Origin: Prevotella sp.
GTDB lineage: Bacteria > Bacteroidota > Bacteroidia > Bacteroidales > Bacteroidaceae
Reading direction: 5' to 3'
Length of the DNA: 64,000 nt
Assembly: GCA_017619275.1 (NCBI GenBank)
Contig: JAFZSR010000063.1
Span: 1 to 64,000 of the forward strand
Of this stretch, positions 17,394-25,820 are shown in pieces (within the stretch, counting starts at the first letter, position 1; the number at the start of each line of letters is the position of its first letter). The notes beneath the pieces are model-generated. The model did not search any database, had not been told where the DNA came from, and saw only the letters and a list, made by a program, of their open reading frames with translations. Both the position numbers and the translations under genes were made by a program.

Positions 17394-18140
17394 TCAGCGG
17401 CAATAGAAGTCGAGCACCCGCTCGTCGCCCAGATAGCCTTGCAGGTGGTCGCCGATGTGCACGGGTCCCACGCCGGCGGGTGTCCCCGTGAAGATGAGGT
17501 CGCCCGTGCGTAAGGTGAAGAAGCGCGAGAGGTAGCTGATGATTTCGTCTACCGAGAACAGCATGTCGGCCATACAGCCCTGCTGCACCGTCTGGCCGTT
17601 TATGGAGAGGTGGAAAGAAGAACAAGACCCACCGGACCCGGACCCACCGGACCCCCCAGGCCCCCCGGACCCACCCCCGGCCCCTCCCTTGTAGGGAGGG
17701 GAGTATATAGACTTGTCGTCAGTTTTTTCTACAGCAAAACTATCTACTCCCCTCCTTTCAGGGAGGGGTAGGGGGAGGGTCTTCCATTCCCCTATCACTG
17801 CGCTACCGTCGAAGCCCTTGCAGATGGTCCAGGGCATGCCTTGGCTGCGGGCCTGCTGCTGCAGGGTGCGCGCCGTGAAGTCGATGCCCACGGTGAGCGC
17901 ATCCCAGTAGCGGTGGGCGAAGCGCACGGGGATGCCCTTGCCCAGGCGACAGATGCGCACCACCAGCTCGGCCTCGTAGTCAACGTGTCCTGCCCAGTCG
18001 GGCACGAAAAAGGGCTTGCCGTTCTTCAGCAGCGCCGAGTCGGCCTTCAAGAATATCACGGGTTCTGCCGGACGATAGGCCCGACCGTCAAGCTCCTCCG
18101 TATGCTGGAGGTAGTTCATGCCAACACCAAATATCTTCAT
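17394..18140 (-). CDS. Fumarylacetoacetate hydrolase family protein with in-frame insertion
   Basis: A 248-residue protein of the FAH/YcgM family, metal-dependent enzymes that hydrolyse or decarboxylate small keto acids (acylpyruvates, oxaloacetate). The start MKIFGVGMNYLQHTEEL, the block PVIFLKADSALLKNGKPFF, the metal-binding HVDYEAELVVRI, GIDFTARTLQ and ICKGFDGSAVIG, and the end LIFTGTPAGVGPVHIGDHLQGYL are all present. Between GEWKT and FHLSINGQTVQQG lie about 45-50 extra residues, including a Gly/Ser-rich run (GGAGGGSGGPGG). They are encoded by a GC-rich repeat that keeps the frame. The family is usually about 205-210 residues. Whether the enzyme stays active is unknown, because the insert falls in a surface region before the metal-site C-terminal part. 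Confidence 0.85.
   Translation of the reverse strand: MKIFGVGMNYLQHTEELDGRAYRPAEPVIFLKADSALLKNGKPFFVPDWAGHVDYEAELVVRICRLGKGIPVRFAHRYWDALTVGIDFTARTLQQQARSQGMPWTICKGFDGSAVIGEWKTLPLPLPERRGVDSFAVEKTDDKSIYSPPYKGGAGGGSGGPGGSGGSGSGGSCSSFHLSINGQTVQQGCMADMLFSVDEIISYLSRFFTLRTGDLIFTGTPAGVGPVHIGDHLQGYLGDERVLDFYCR
17618..17785. repeat. GC-rich inverted-repeat element inserted in the FAH-family gene
   Basis: Two hairpins face each other: CCCCTCCC/GGGAGGGG (17681-17701) and CCCCTCC/GGAGGGG (17749-17768). The outer arms GGGGAGTA (17698-17705) and TACTCCCC (17745-17752) also pair. A run of CCCACCGGA-like 9-base units lies at 17629-17680. Composition differs sharply from the surrounding gene. The boundaries are approximate and were set by where FAH-family homology stops and resumes. 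Confidence 0.7.
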
Positions 18141-18148
18141 AGAGGTGG

Positions 18149-18206
18149 CAAAGGTACGAATAAGCGGGCAAAAAGCGAAAGAAAAACGCGTTTTTCTTTC
18201 GCTTTT
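18149..18206 (-). promoter_or_regulatory. Palindrome-plus-promoter module upstream of the FAH-family gene
   Basis: On the minus strand a perfect 36-base palindrome (arms AAAAGCGAAAGAAAAACG at 18171-18188 and its complement at 18189-18206) is followed by a TTTTTGCCCGCTTATTCG spacer and the -7 box TACCTTTG (18149-18156). The ATG is 9 bases further on. No good TTG lies at the -33 position. Closely similar modules occur at 27.4, 27.5 and 29.6 kb. Confidence 0.7.
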
Positions 18207-18258
18207 TCGCACCAAAACTTGCTATTTCCTATGTCGTTCTCGCAAGCGTTGGCGACGT

Positions 18259-18332
18259 TCAAAATTTTGGTAACGACTTTTTTCAAAAAATCGTTACCGT
18301 TTTGAAAAATCTCGTACGACTTTTTTTTCAAT
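18259..18332 (-). repeat. Three-module palindromic intergenic repeat, copy B
   Basis: Minus-strand copy of the five-copy element: AGTCGTACGAGAT, then CGGTAACGATTTTTTGAAAA, then AAGTCGTTACCAAAATTTTG (three separate segments). Its central module is the most diverged of the set. It fills the 18207-18367 gap between the FAH-family gene and the TPR/HTH gene. Confidence 0.8.
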
Positions 18333-18367
18333 AGCGGCACTCTTGATTTTTGCCCTGCATTTTCCTT

Positions 18368-19987
18368 TCAAGAAGAGCGTTCGCACAAGCGGCACACATA
18401 GCGGTCGAGGGCAGCTCCACAGCCGTCTTCGCCGGTTAGTTTATTGTAGAGGCGACGGCGCAGGTTGCTCACGTTGCTCTTCGTGCAGACCATGAGGACA
18501 GCCATCTGCTGGGGACTGCAACGGATGGCGAGCAGACCCACGGCGCGGCGCTCCTGCAGGGTCATGGCCTGGCCAGGCTGGTGCTCGGCATACTGCTGCT
18601 GGAGCGTGGAGAAGAGCTGCGGATGCAGATGGTCGATCGCTTTGTCAAGGGCTTGCCATTCCTCAGCCGTGGGATGGGCGTCCTGCGAGGAGAGGTCGTG
18701 AAAGCGGCGGGCGATGTCGGTGTCGAGGAGCGAGGGGCGCTGTTGCTGTTGCAGCGACTTGATCATCTCGGCATATTCGCGGTTCTGCTCCAATGTCTCG
18801 CGGTGCTCCCGCCGCATCTTGCGGAAAAGGACGACGGCGAGGCCTGCGACGACGAACAACAGCAGCAGCCCCACGACGAGCAGCGTGCGCTGGCGTTCCA
18901 GCTGCAGCTCGTGGTTGATGAGTGCGTTGCGCTGGCGGTATTCGTCCTCGTTCTCCAGGAAACGGTCGCGCTTCACGTCCATGTAGCCCTCAACATATTT
19001 GGAGTCGAGCTTGCAGCGTAGTTCGTAGCCGGGGTCGCGGTCGGGAAACTTGTCGTAGAGGTTCAGCAGCCTCTCGTAGCCCTGCAGGTGGACGTAATTC
19101 CACGGATGGTCGAGCTTCATATAGTAATAGTGGGCGGAGTCGAAATCGCCCTTGCGCAGGTAGTAGTCGCCGCGCAGCATCCAGTATTGGATGGCGGCAT
19201 ACGAGCCTACGTGCTCCAGGACCTCGTGGGTGTACTGCTCGTAGCGCTGCATCCACTGCGTCATCGAGTCGGGCACGGCCGCATCTTCGTTGTCGAGGAT
19301 GGGTGCTACGCCCCTGGGGCCTTTGAGGAAGGCTTTGATGTCGCCGTCGAGGCAGTCGATGATCTCGTCGAGCGACTTGCGGTCGAAGTTCAGAAGGTAG
19401 GACATATAGGGGATGAAGGCATCGACGGCCCAGTCCTTCCGGCCCCGCTGCCACAGCTCGCTGAAGGCTTGGTAGGCAATGGGTAGGAATTGCACCTCGA
19501 TGTTCACGGTCAGCGCCACATTGGCTTCCCTTCCCATACATCTATAATATAATAAGGTGTCGCCCGCCCGCTGTGCCAGCTCCATGCCGCGCCGGGCCGT
19601 TTGCCGCGCCAGCCAATCGTCGTAACTAAACTGCTGGTTGATGCTCCACTCGTAGCAAATCTCGGCCAGGGCGCGCGGGTCGAAGTCGCTGCTCAGCGAG
19701 TCCACGCAGTCGGCGGCCATCTCGTAGGCGAAGCCCTCGTACATCAGCGCCCCGTGCCGGCGGTACATCTTTGCCATCATGCGCCACGCCTGCTGCAATT
19801 CGCGCGGCGAGCCGTGGCGTTCCATATAGAAGAGCACGGCACGGGCGTCGGAGTCGTTGGGCATCACGTCATAGTTTTCGGTAGCCTCCAGCAGATTATT
19901 CAACATCTGCACCTGCCGTTCGTGTTCCGATTGGCACGAGGTCAGTATCGCCAACAACAGGCAAAGAATTGTAGCTGTTTGTCTCAT
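18368..19987 (-). CDS. Membrane-anchored TPR protein with C-terminal helix-turn-helix
   Basis: A 539-residue protein of an architecture common in Bacteroidota. It has a lipoprotein-like N-terminal signal (CLLLAILTSCQSE), about 330 residues of TPR-like helices (for example YWMLRGDYYLRKGDFDSAHYYYMKL), one transmembrane segment (TLLVVGLLLLFVVAGLAVVLF, about 370-390), a coiled coil, and a cytoplasmic tail. The tail carries a LuxR-like helix-turn-helix (TLQERRAVGLLAIRCSPQQMAVLMVCTKSNVSNLRRRL, about 475-515). It probably senses an envelope signal and acts on DNA from the membrane. It is divergent from the GLPGLI gene at 20120, a plausible target. I cannot name the signal. Confidence 0.72.
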   Translation of the reverse strand: MRQTATILCLLLAILTSCQSEHERQVQMLNNLLEATENYDVMPNDSDARAVLFYMERHGSPRELQQAWRMMAKMYRRHGALMYEGFAYEMAADCVDSLSSDFDPRALAEICYEWSINQQFSYDDWLARQTARRGMELAQRAGDTLLYYRCMGREANVALTVNIEVQFLPIAYQAFSELWQRGRKDWAVDAFIPYMSYLLNFDRKSLDEIIDCLDGDIKAFLKGPRGVAPILDNEDAAVPDSMTQWMQRYEQYTHEVLEHVGSYAAIQYWMLRGDYYLRKGDFDSAHYYYMKLDHPWNYVHLQGYERLLNLYDKFPDRDPGYELRCKLDSKYVEGYMDVKRDRFLENEDEYRQRNALINHELQLERQRTLLVVGLLLLFVVAGLAVVLFRKMRREHRETLEQNREYAEMIKSLQQQQRPSLLDTDIARRFHDLSSQDAHPTAEEWQALDKAIDHLHPQLFSTLQQQYAEHQPGQAMTLQERRAVGLLAIRCSPQQMAVLMVCTKSNVSNLRRRLYNKLTGEDGCGAALDRYVCRLCERSS

Positions 19988-20075
19988 ATCGGCCGCAAAA
20001 TTACGAAAAATCCCCGAAAACTGCTTGTAAACTCGGTTTACAAATCACTTGTAAACTATTTGCAAACTCAAACAT

Positions 20076-20107
20076 TTGGCGCTTAGCCTGCTTTTATCAT
20101 ACCTTTG
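20076..20107 (+). promoter_or_regulatory. Promoter of the GLPGLI gene
   Basis: TTG (20076-20078), a 21-base spacer, then TACCTTTG (20100-20107). The ATG lies only 12 bases after the -7 box, so the mRNA leader is very short. The stretch upstream (20035-20070) contains three copies of a TGTAAAC or TGCAAAC motif (TTGTAAACTCGG, TTGTAAACTATT, TTGCAAACTCAA), which could be operator sites. Confidence 0.78.
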
Positions 20108-20119
20108 CGGAAAAAAGCA

Positions 20120-21043
20120 ATGATGAAAGTATTTATGACAATGATGGCCCTGGCGCTGACGGTGTCGGCGCAGGCACAGCAAGATGATGGCATAGCCGAC
20201 ATCATGGCGGCAATGATTGCAGCCAAGATTCATCAGGACAGCATCGACACGTCGAGCCTGATGGCAGTGTATGACTATGAATGCCAGACGCAGGACGCTG
20301 AGGGCAAGGCGGTGACCGACAGGATGAAGCTCTGCGTGCTGGTGGGTTCGCGGTGCACGCGCAGCTTTCCCTACCGCAAGTACCACAAGGAACGGCAGTG
20401 GGCAAGTGGCGACAACTCCGACATGAGAAGCCGGGAAGGCAGCGGCGGACAGCTGGAATTCCAGGAGGGCTACGATTTCTTTAGCGATGAAGACTTTCCG
20501 CTGCTGAAGTCGGAATCATACTGCCACGTGCCCGATGTGTGGACGAACTATCCTGATGGCAAGACGACTGTTCGCGACGCCATCCCTCCCACCATCTATG
20601 AGACGCGTGAGGAGCGTAGGCCGATTGACTGGACGCTCAGCGAGGGAATGGCTACCTGCCAGCTGCACGGGCGCAAGTGGACGGTGCGCTACGACGAGGC
20701 CATCCCCACAACGGCTGGCCCTTGGAAGCTCTGCGGTCTGCCGGGCCTGATTGTCGAGGCCGTGAGCGAGGACAGCATCCACCGCTTCACGCTCATCGAC
20801 GTCCAGCATGTTGCCGCTCCCATCTACTATGAGACCAGCGCCATCAGCGTGAAGACCTCCGAGGCAAAACTCATCAAGAACCGCATCAAAACCTTCGGCA
20901 ACAGGCTCTATCTAAAAAATCCATGCTACTACATTACCGACCATGGCACAGCGGATGAGGTCTACACCAACGATGGCCTGCTCATCAACGGCGTGTTTGT
21001 AAATAACAAGGCGCATGCCTTTCAGCCATTGGAATTAGAGTGA
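20120..21043 (+). CDS. GLPGLI family exported protein
   Basis: A 307-residue protein with a signal peptide (MMKVFMTMMALALTVSAQA) and the family signature GPWKLCGLPGLIVEA near the middle. GLPGLI proteins are restricted to Bacteroidota and have no established biochemical function. Other features are a Cys pair (KLCVLVGSRC) and a region FTLIDVQHVAAPIYYE after the signature. The ATG at 20120 is used because the upstream TTG lies inside the promoter -7 box. It is divergent from the TPR/HTH regulator, which may control it. Confidence 0.85.
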   Translation: MMKVFMTMMALALTVSAQAQQDDGIADIMAAMIAAKIHQDSIDTSSLMAVYDYECQTQDAEGKAVTDRMKLCVLVGSRCTRSFPYRKYHKERQWASGDNSDMRSREGSGGQLEFQEGYDFFSDEDFPLLKSESYCHVPDVWTNYPDGKTTVRDAIPPTIYETREERRPIDWTLSEGMATCQLHGRKWTVRYDEAIPTTAGPWKLCGLPGLIVEAVSEDSIHRFTLIDVQHVAAPIYYETSAISVKTSEAKLIKNRIKTFGNRLYLKNPCYYITDHGTADEVYTNDGLLINGVFVNNKAHAFQPLELE

Positions 21044-21157
21044 TGCGTCGGCTTTTCAATTACAATCTCCATGGGGAGCAACACAAAAATATTGCTTCTC
21101 ATGGTTCTTTTTTCGCAATAATTTCGTACCTTTGCCCGCAAAATAAAGAAAAAAACA

Positions 21158-21574
21158 ATGGAAATCATCATTCCCTCGCTCGATGGCCTCCACGAGGCCG
21201 CACGGCAATTCATCACGATGATGCAGGGCCACACCGTCTTCGCCTTCTACGGAAAGATGGGGGCTGGCAAGACCACTTTTATTAAGGCACTCTGCCAGGA
21301 ACTGGGCGTGCAGGACGTCATTACCTCGCCCACCTTCGCCATCGTGAACGAATATGGCACTGCCGACGACGATACCATTTACCACTTCGATTTCTATCGC
21401 ATTAAGCGCATAGAGGAGGTCTACGACTTGGGCTATGAGGATTACTTCTACAGCGGGGCACTCTGCTTTATCGAGTGGCCCGAACTGATTGAGGACTTGT
21501 TGCCTGAGGACGCTGTGCGGGTGGACATCGGCGAACAGCCCGATGGTTCCCGGGTTATTAACTGTAGACTTTAA
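21158..21574 (+). CDS. tsaE: tRNA threonylcarbamoyladenosine biosynthesis ATPase TsaE
   Basis: A 138-residue P-loop ATPase needed with TsaB/C/D for t6A37 modification of ANN-decoding tRNAs. The Walker A motif [15 protein letters not shown] lies near residues 31-45. [12 protein letters not shown], the Walker B-like FDFYRI and [14 protein letters not shown] are all typical. A -7 box TACCTTTG (21127-21134) lies 23 bases upstream of the ATG, and no convincing TTG is seen at -33. The stop codon falls inside a 7-base repeat array that separates it from the convergent GH30 gene. Confidence 0.94.
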   Translation: MEIIIPSLDGLHEAARQFITMMQGHTVFAFYGKMGAGKTTFIKALCQELGVQDVITSPTFAIVNEYGTADDDTIYHFDFYRIKRIEEVYDLGYEDYFYSGALCFIEWPELIEDLLPEDAVRVDIGEQPDGSRVINCRL

Positions 21575-21590
21575 ACTTTAGACTTTAGAC
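21566..21590. repeat. AGACTTT heptamer array at the tsaE stop codon
   Basis: Units AGACTTT, AAACTTT, AGACTTT and AGAC follow each other without gap. The tsaE stop TAA is formed within the second unit. The array fills the 19-base space between the convergent tsaE and GH30 genes. Confidence 0.7.
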
Positions 21591-21593
21591 GCT

Positions 21594-23153
21594 TTATGGC
21601 TGCGCCACGAAGGTGACGATGCAGCGCGGGGGTAGCGTGGTGTTGCCGTTGGTGGTGCCCACAGGGCGCAACGTCTCGCCATCGGTATCGCTGGTGCGAT
21701 ACATCTGCCAGGTGAGGGCCTGCTGGGTGGAGAGGTTGAGCTGCAAGGGCTGTGGCTCCTGGCTGTAGTTGATGGCCACGGCCACCCACTGCCCGTTGGC
21801 GTTGCGATAGGCCGAAAGCATCACGCCGTAGGGGTCGAAGCGCGCGCTACTGTTTACTTCGTAGCGCACGGCACCAGGGCGCACAAAGCGGCTGTAGTTG
21901 CCCAGCGCCCACATCAGGCGCGAAGCCTCGCATCGCCCGCTGCGGATGGTGCCATCAGCCTGCTGCTCGCGGGGGCTGAGGCCGCCGTAGGCGCGGATGA
22001 GGCCGTCCTTGTAGTCGCCGCCTACGGCACGCCACCACGACCAACTCTCGGCATCGCCAAACACCAAGTCGTGATGGATGACGCGCGCCACATAGAGCGC
22101 GGTCTTCATGGTGAAGTCGTAGCCACCGCCACCACCAATCTCCTCGTCGTTGCCCATGATGCACAGCTCGGTCTGCCAGTAGGCTACGCCCAGCTGGCGT
22201 AGCTCGTCGCGCAGCTGCTGGCGCAGTCGACGCATGTAGGGGATGGGGGTGTTGGTCCAATAGCTGTGGGCGGCCATCACATGTGGCACGTGGGGCGTGT
22301 TGCCCAGATAGGTGGCGGTGCTGTCGGGGTTGAAGAAGGTGCTGAGGGCGTGGCCGCGCTCCCAAGTGGTCTGGTAGATGCCCAGCACACAGCGCAGGTC
22401 GCTCGACTCGTCAACGAGTATCTGCGTGTTCATCTGCTGACGGGTCATCACGCTGTCAATGCTGCGCACCAAGCGTGCAATCTCGCGGTGCGTGGCGGGC
22501 GAACCCTCTTGCTTGGGACCCGTCCAGTTCCAGTGGCCGTCGGGCTCGTTCACAGGACTCAGGTAGTCGAAGTGTATGCTATCGCGCTCCTCGATGCCTT
22601 TCAGTGCCGTGGCGATGAAGCGTGCAAAGTCGTCATAGCAATCGAGGCGCAGGTTGATGGTGCCGCCGCGCCCGGTGTTGGTGGCCAGTCCGTTCTGGGT
22701 GAAGTACACGGGTGCCGAGTTGAGGAATGCCAGGAAGTGGGGAACGCCATGACGGCGCGCCATGCGCAGGAAGCGGCGCTGACCGGCCTGTCGGCTCCAG
22801 TCGTAGCTGCCGTCGGCCTGTAGCAGACATTCGGTGCGGTTGGAGGCGTTGATTTGTGCATTGCGGCCTTGCTCGCTGCTGCCGGCTCCCAGGTTGAAGC
22901 GCCACAGGCTGAGGCCGATGCCCTTGGGCTGACCGTTGGCGTCGGTTTGGAGGGAGAAGAGCCAGTCGGCCACTTGTTGCTGCTCGCGCTCGTTGTCCCA
23001 CAGTCCGATGTACTGCATCGACCAGGCGTCGGATGCGCCGAAGTGGCGGATGGTCTGCCGGGGCTGGTCGGCCTGAATGGTGAACGTCTGCGCCGCCGTC
23101 GGGCAGACAGCAAGCATGAAAAGGATGGAAAGAATAGTAGTTTTCGTGTTCAT
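21594..23153 (-). CDS. Secreted glycoside hydrolase family 30 enzyme
   Basis: A 519-residue exported glycosidase with a signal peptide (LSILFMLAVCPTAAQ). The TIM-barrel carries the GH30/clan A acid-base Glu in LSPVNEPDGHWNW and the nucleophile Glu in AYWQTELCIMG. A C-terminal beta-sandwich (about 430-519, YGVMLSAYRNANGQWVAVAIN) completes the GH30 layout. GH30 members cleave beta-1,6-galactan, beta-1,6-glucan or xylan, and the subfamily cannot be fixed here. There is no susC/susD pair alongside. It is last in a run of rlmL-like, DPP IV and thioesterase genes, 43 bases after the thioesterase. Confidence 0.87.
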   Translation of the reverse strand: MNTKTTILSILFMLAVCPTAAQTFTIQADQPRQTIRHFGASDAWSMQYIGLWDNEREQQQVADWLFSLQTDANGQPKGIGLSLWRFNLGAGSSEQGRNAQINASNRTECLLQADGSYDWSRQAGQRRFLRMARRHGVPHFLAFLNSAPVYFTQNGLATNTGRGGTINLRLDCYDDFARFIATALKGIEERDSIHFDYLSPVNEPDGHWNWTGPKQEGSPATHREIARLVRSIDSVMTRQQMNTQILVDESSDLRCVLGIYQTTWERGHALSTFFNPDSTATYLGNTPHVPHVMAAHSYWTNTPIPYMRRLRQQLRDELRQLGVAYWQTELCIMGNDEEIGGGGGYDFTMKTALYVARVIHHDLVFGDAESWSWWRAVGGDYKDGLIRAYGGLSPREQQADGTIRSGRCEASRLMWALGNYSRFVRPGAVRYEVNSSARFDPYGVMLSAYRNANGQWVAVAINYSQEPQPLQLNLSTQQALTWQMYRTSDTDGETLRPVGTTNGNTTLPPRCIVTFVAQP

Positions 23154-23196
23154 GATGGGGATAGTAGTCTTAGTTGTTTAGGTTGTCTTTTTAGTT

Positions 23197-23625
23197 TCAA
23201 TCGCTGGCAGCGTCGGGCGGTTGCACACCTTCGAGCTTGGTGTCGAGCTTTCGATAGCCGCCGGAAGTGAAAATGGCTATCAAATGGTTTTCGTCGTCGG
23301 TGAGTCGCACCTCGGCATAGGGCATGCGATGATGGTCCACCAGTTCGCGGGCCTCCGCATAGACGGTGGCGCCGAGGGGCACCGAGCGGAAGTAGGTGAT
23401 GTTGGAGCTGGTGCTGACGGTGAGCACCAGGTGGCTGTTCACGGCGGCGGCGAAGGCCAGATCGGCCAGCGTGAAAAGAGCTCCGCCCTGGCAGAAGTCG
23501 CCACCATTGAGATGGCGCTCCTCCACAGTCATGCGGGCACGGGCATAGCCCTCGCGAATCTCCAACAGCTCGCAGCCTGCCAGCACCGCAAAGCGGTCGC
23601 GCTTGAAAAATTCTTTCAGCGTCAT
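23197..23625 (-). CDS. PaaI-family hotdog thioesterase
   Basis: A 142-residue hotdog-fold protein. The motif HLNGGDFCQGGALFTLADLAF matches the PaaI/YdiI signature, in which the Gly-Gly and the Asp of LAD lie at the active site. SSNITYFRSVPLGATVYAEARE is the central strand block. It should hydrolyse an acyl-CoA, but the acyl chain is unknown. Its ATG overlaps the DPP IV stop (ATGA), so translation is coupled. Confidence 0.87.
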   Translation of the reverse strand: MTLKEFFKRDRFAVLAGCELLEIREGYARARMTVEERHLNGGDFCQGGALFTLADLAFAAAVNSHLVLTVSTSSNITYFRSVPLGATVYAEARELVDHHRMPYAEVRLTDDENHLIAIFTSGGYRKLDTKLEGVQPPDAASD

Positions 23626-25820
23626 TTCAAATAATCCTCGAAATACTGGGTGATGCGCTCGTGCAGATGCACGCTGGCGTGGCCCGCCATGTTGTGCCCC
23701 TCGCCGGGATAGACGAAGAAGTCGGGCTGCGTTTCGGCCTCGACACAGGCCTTCAGGAACGAGAGGGCGTGCTGGGGAACGACGGTGGGGTCATTATAGC
23801 CGATGATGATTTGCAGCTTGCCCTTCAGGTTCTTGGCTTTGTTGATAAGGCTGGTCTTGGCATAGCCGTCGGGATTCTGCTGCGGGCTGTCCATGTAGCG
23901 CTCGCCGTACATCACCTCATACCAGTGCCAGTCGATGACGGGACCGCCGGCCACGCCCACCTTGAAGACATCGGGATAGTTGGTCATGAGCGAGATGGTC
24001 ATGTAGCCGCCGTAGCTCCAGCCGTGTACGCCGAGGCGTTTGCTGTCGACGTAAGGCAGGCTTTTTAGGTAATCCACTCCCTTCATCTGGTCTTGCATCT
24101 CCACCTGGCCGAGCTGGCGGAAGGTGGCCTGCTCAAAGTCGCGGCCGCGGTTCTCGCTGCCCCGGTTGTCGAGGATGAAGACGATGTAGCCCTTCTGCGC
24201 CATGTAGGTCTCCCACGAGCGGCTGTACCAGTGCCACGAGGCTTCCACGTTGTGGGCGTGGGTGCCGCCGTAGACGTAGACCACGGTGGGGTATTTCTTA
24301 GCGGGATTGAAATTATGGGGCTTCACCATGCGCCAGTAGAGGTCGGTCGTGCCATCGGCAGCTTTGAGCGTGCCGCTCTCAAAGATGGGCTGCACGTACT
24401 CGGCCCAAGGATCGGCGGCAGTCAGGAGATTTTTCGTTTGAGGCTTTGCTTTTGCTATTTGTACCACGTCGATGTTGTTTGGCGTGGTGGGCGTCTGCCA
24501 TTTGTCGTAGAGCAGGGTGCCGGTGCCCTTTGAGAGCACGCCGCGATGCACGCCCTCGCCATTGTCAATCGGGGTGCGCTTGCCCGTCAAGACATCGACG
24601 GCGTAGAGGTTGCGCTGCAGGGGATGCTTCTCGTTGCTGGCGATAATGACGCTCTTCGTCTTCTGGTTGAAGCCCAGCACGTCGAGCACCACCCACGGGC
24701 CGCTGGTGAGCTGCCTGATGCACTCGCCCTTGATGCTGTAGAGATAGAGGTGGTTGTAGCCGTCCTTCTGGCTCTGGAGGATGAAGAGGTTCTTGTCCCA
24801 AGGCAGGAACTCGATGGGGTTCAGGGGCTCTACGTATTTGTCGCTTGTCTCGCGGCAAAGCTCGTACTCGCGCTTGCCTGTCTCGGCATCGTAGCTCACG
24901 AGGCGGCAATCGTTCTGGTCGCGGTTCAGCTCCTGGATGAAGATGTGCTTGGAGTCGGGGCTCCAGCTGATGTTGGTGAAGTAGCAGGGTTGCTGCAACG
25001 CTGTTGCAGCATAGGAGACAGCAGGAGTTTGCAGGTAGATGGTGTTTTTGGTGCGGAGGTCGAAGACACCGATGGTGACCACGTGGGTGTTGGTGCCGGC
25101 CATGGGATATTTGTCGGGCTCCATCTTGGCGATGCCCTTTTGGTTATCGGGGGTGACATTCACCTGCGGATAGTCGGTCACCATGCTCTGGTCCATGCGA
25201 TAGAATGCCAGGCGCTGGCCGTCGGGACTCCAGAAGGTGCCTTTCGTGATGCCCCACTCGTCGCGGTGAACGCTCTGTCCGTAGACAATTTCGCGCGAGC
25301 CGTCGGTAGAGAGCTGGTGCTTCTGCCCTTCAGCATCAACGACGAAGAGTTGCTGGTTTTCCACATAGGCCGTGGCCCGCGACTGCGAGCTCCAGTCGTT
25401 GGCCTCTTGGCCGGATATGCTGTCCTGCCAAACGATTTGCTTCGCCTTGAAGTCGATGAGCACGAAGGCACGACGGTTCCCTACGGCCACGATGGGCTTG
25501 TCGGGGTAGGGGAAGGTGGCCGACGAGAGATGGCGCACCTGTCGCTCGGTGCCGTCGCTCCCCGCCCAACGGTTGATGTCGTCGAGGGTGAAGAGGATGG
25601 TTTTCTTGCCCGTTTTCACGTCGATGAGGCGGCACTCCTCAATATCGGTCTGCACCAGTTGGTCGCCCCACCAAGTAAGGAACATATTCTGCGGGCGCAG
25701 ACTGTGGTAGTTGCGGCCTCCGAAGTTCAAGTCTTCCAGCGTGAAAAGCTTCTGCTGGGCTGTCATGGGAGCAAATGTGAGTAAAGAGAGCAATAGGATT
25801 GTTGTGAACTTAGTCTTCAT
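23622..25820 (-). CDS. Dipeptidyl peptidase IV (S9 prolyl oligopeptidase family)
   Basis: A 732-residue exported serine peptidase that removes X-Pro dipeptides from peptides in the periplasm. A signal peptide (LLLSLLTFAPMTAQQ) is followed by an eight-bladed propeller with WSPDGQRLAFYRMDQS and WSPDSKHIFIQELNRDQ. The alpha/beta-hydrolase domain comes last, with nucleophile Ser in GVHGWSYGGYMT, Asp in IIGYNDPTVVPQH and His in YPGEGHNMAGH. The length matches P. gingivalis-type DPP IV. The ATG at 25818-25820 overlaps the end of the methyltransferase gene by 11 bases, and a long upstream in-frame extension is only the antisense-frame tail of that gene. Confidence 0.93.
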   Translation of the reverse strand: MKTKFTTILLLSLLTFAPMTAQQKLFTLEDLNFGGRNYHSLRPQNMFLTWWGDQLVQTDIEECRLIDVKTGKKTILFTLDDINRWAGSDGTERQVRHLSSATFPYPDKPIVAVGNRRAFVLIDFKAKQIVWQDSISGQEANDWSSQSRATAYVENQQLFVVDAEGQKHQLSTDGSREIVYGQSVHRDEWGITKGTFWSPDGQRLAFYRMDQSMVTDYPQVNVTPDNQKGIAKMEPDKYPMAGTNTHVVTIGVFDLRTKNTIYLQTPAVSYAATALQQPCYFTNISWSPDSKHIFIQELNRDQNDCRLVSYDAETGKREYELCRETSDKYVEPLNPIEFLPWDKNLFILQSQKDGYNHLYLYSIKGECIRQLTSGPWVVLDVLGFNQKTKSVIIASNEKHPLQRNLYAVDVLTGKRTPIDNGEGVHRGVLSKGTGTLLYDKWQTPTTPNNIDVVQIAKAKPQTKNLLTAADPWAEYVQPIFESGTLKAADGTTDLYWRMVKPHNFNPAKKYPTVVYVYGGTHAHNVEASWHWYSRSWETYMAQKGYIVFILDNRGSENRGRDFEQATFRQLGQVEMQDQMKGVDYLKSLPYVDSKRLGVHGWSYGGYMTISLMTNYPDVFKVGVAGGPVIDWHWYEVMYGERYMDSPQQNPDGYAKTSLINKAKNLKGKLQIIIGYNDPTVVPQHALSFLKACVEAETQPDFFVYPGEGHNMAGHASVHLHERITQYFEDYLK

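Noticed and set aside
24546-25784. A 412-residue plus-strand open frame
   Set aside because: It is the complement of the DPP IV gene, whose propeller and catalytic triad are clear. The antisense translation is low-complexity Val/Leu/Ala/His.
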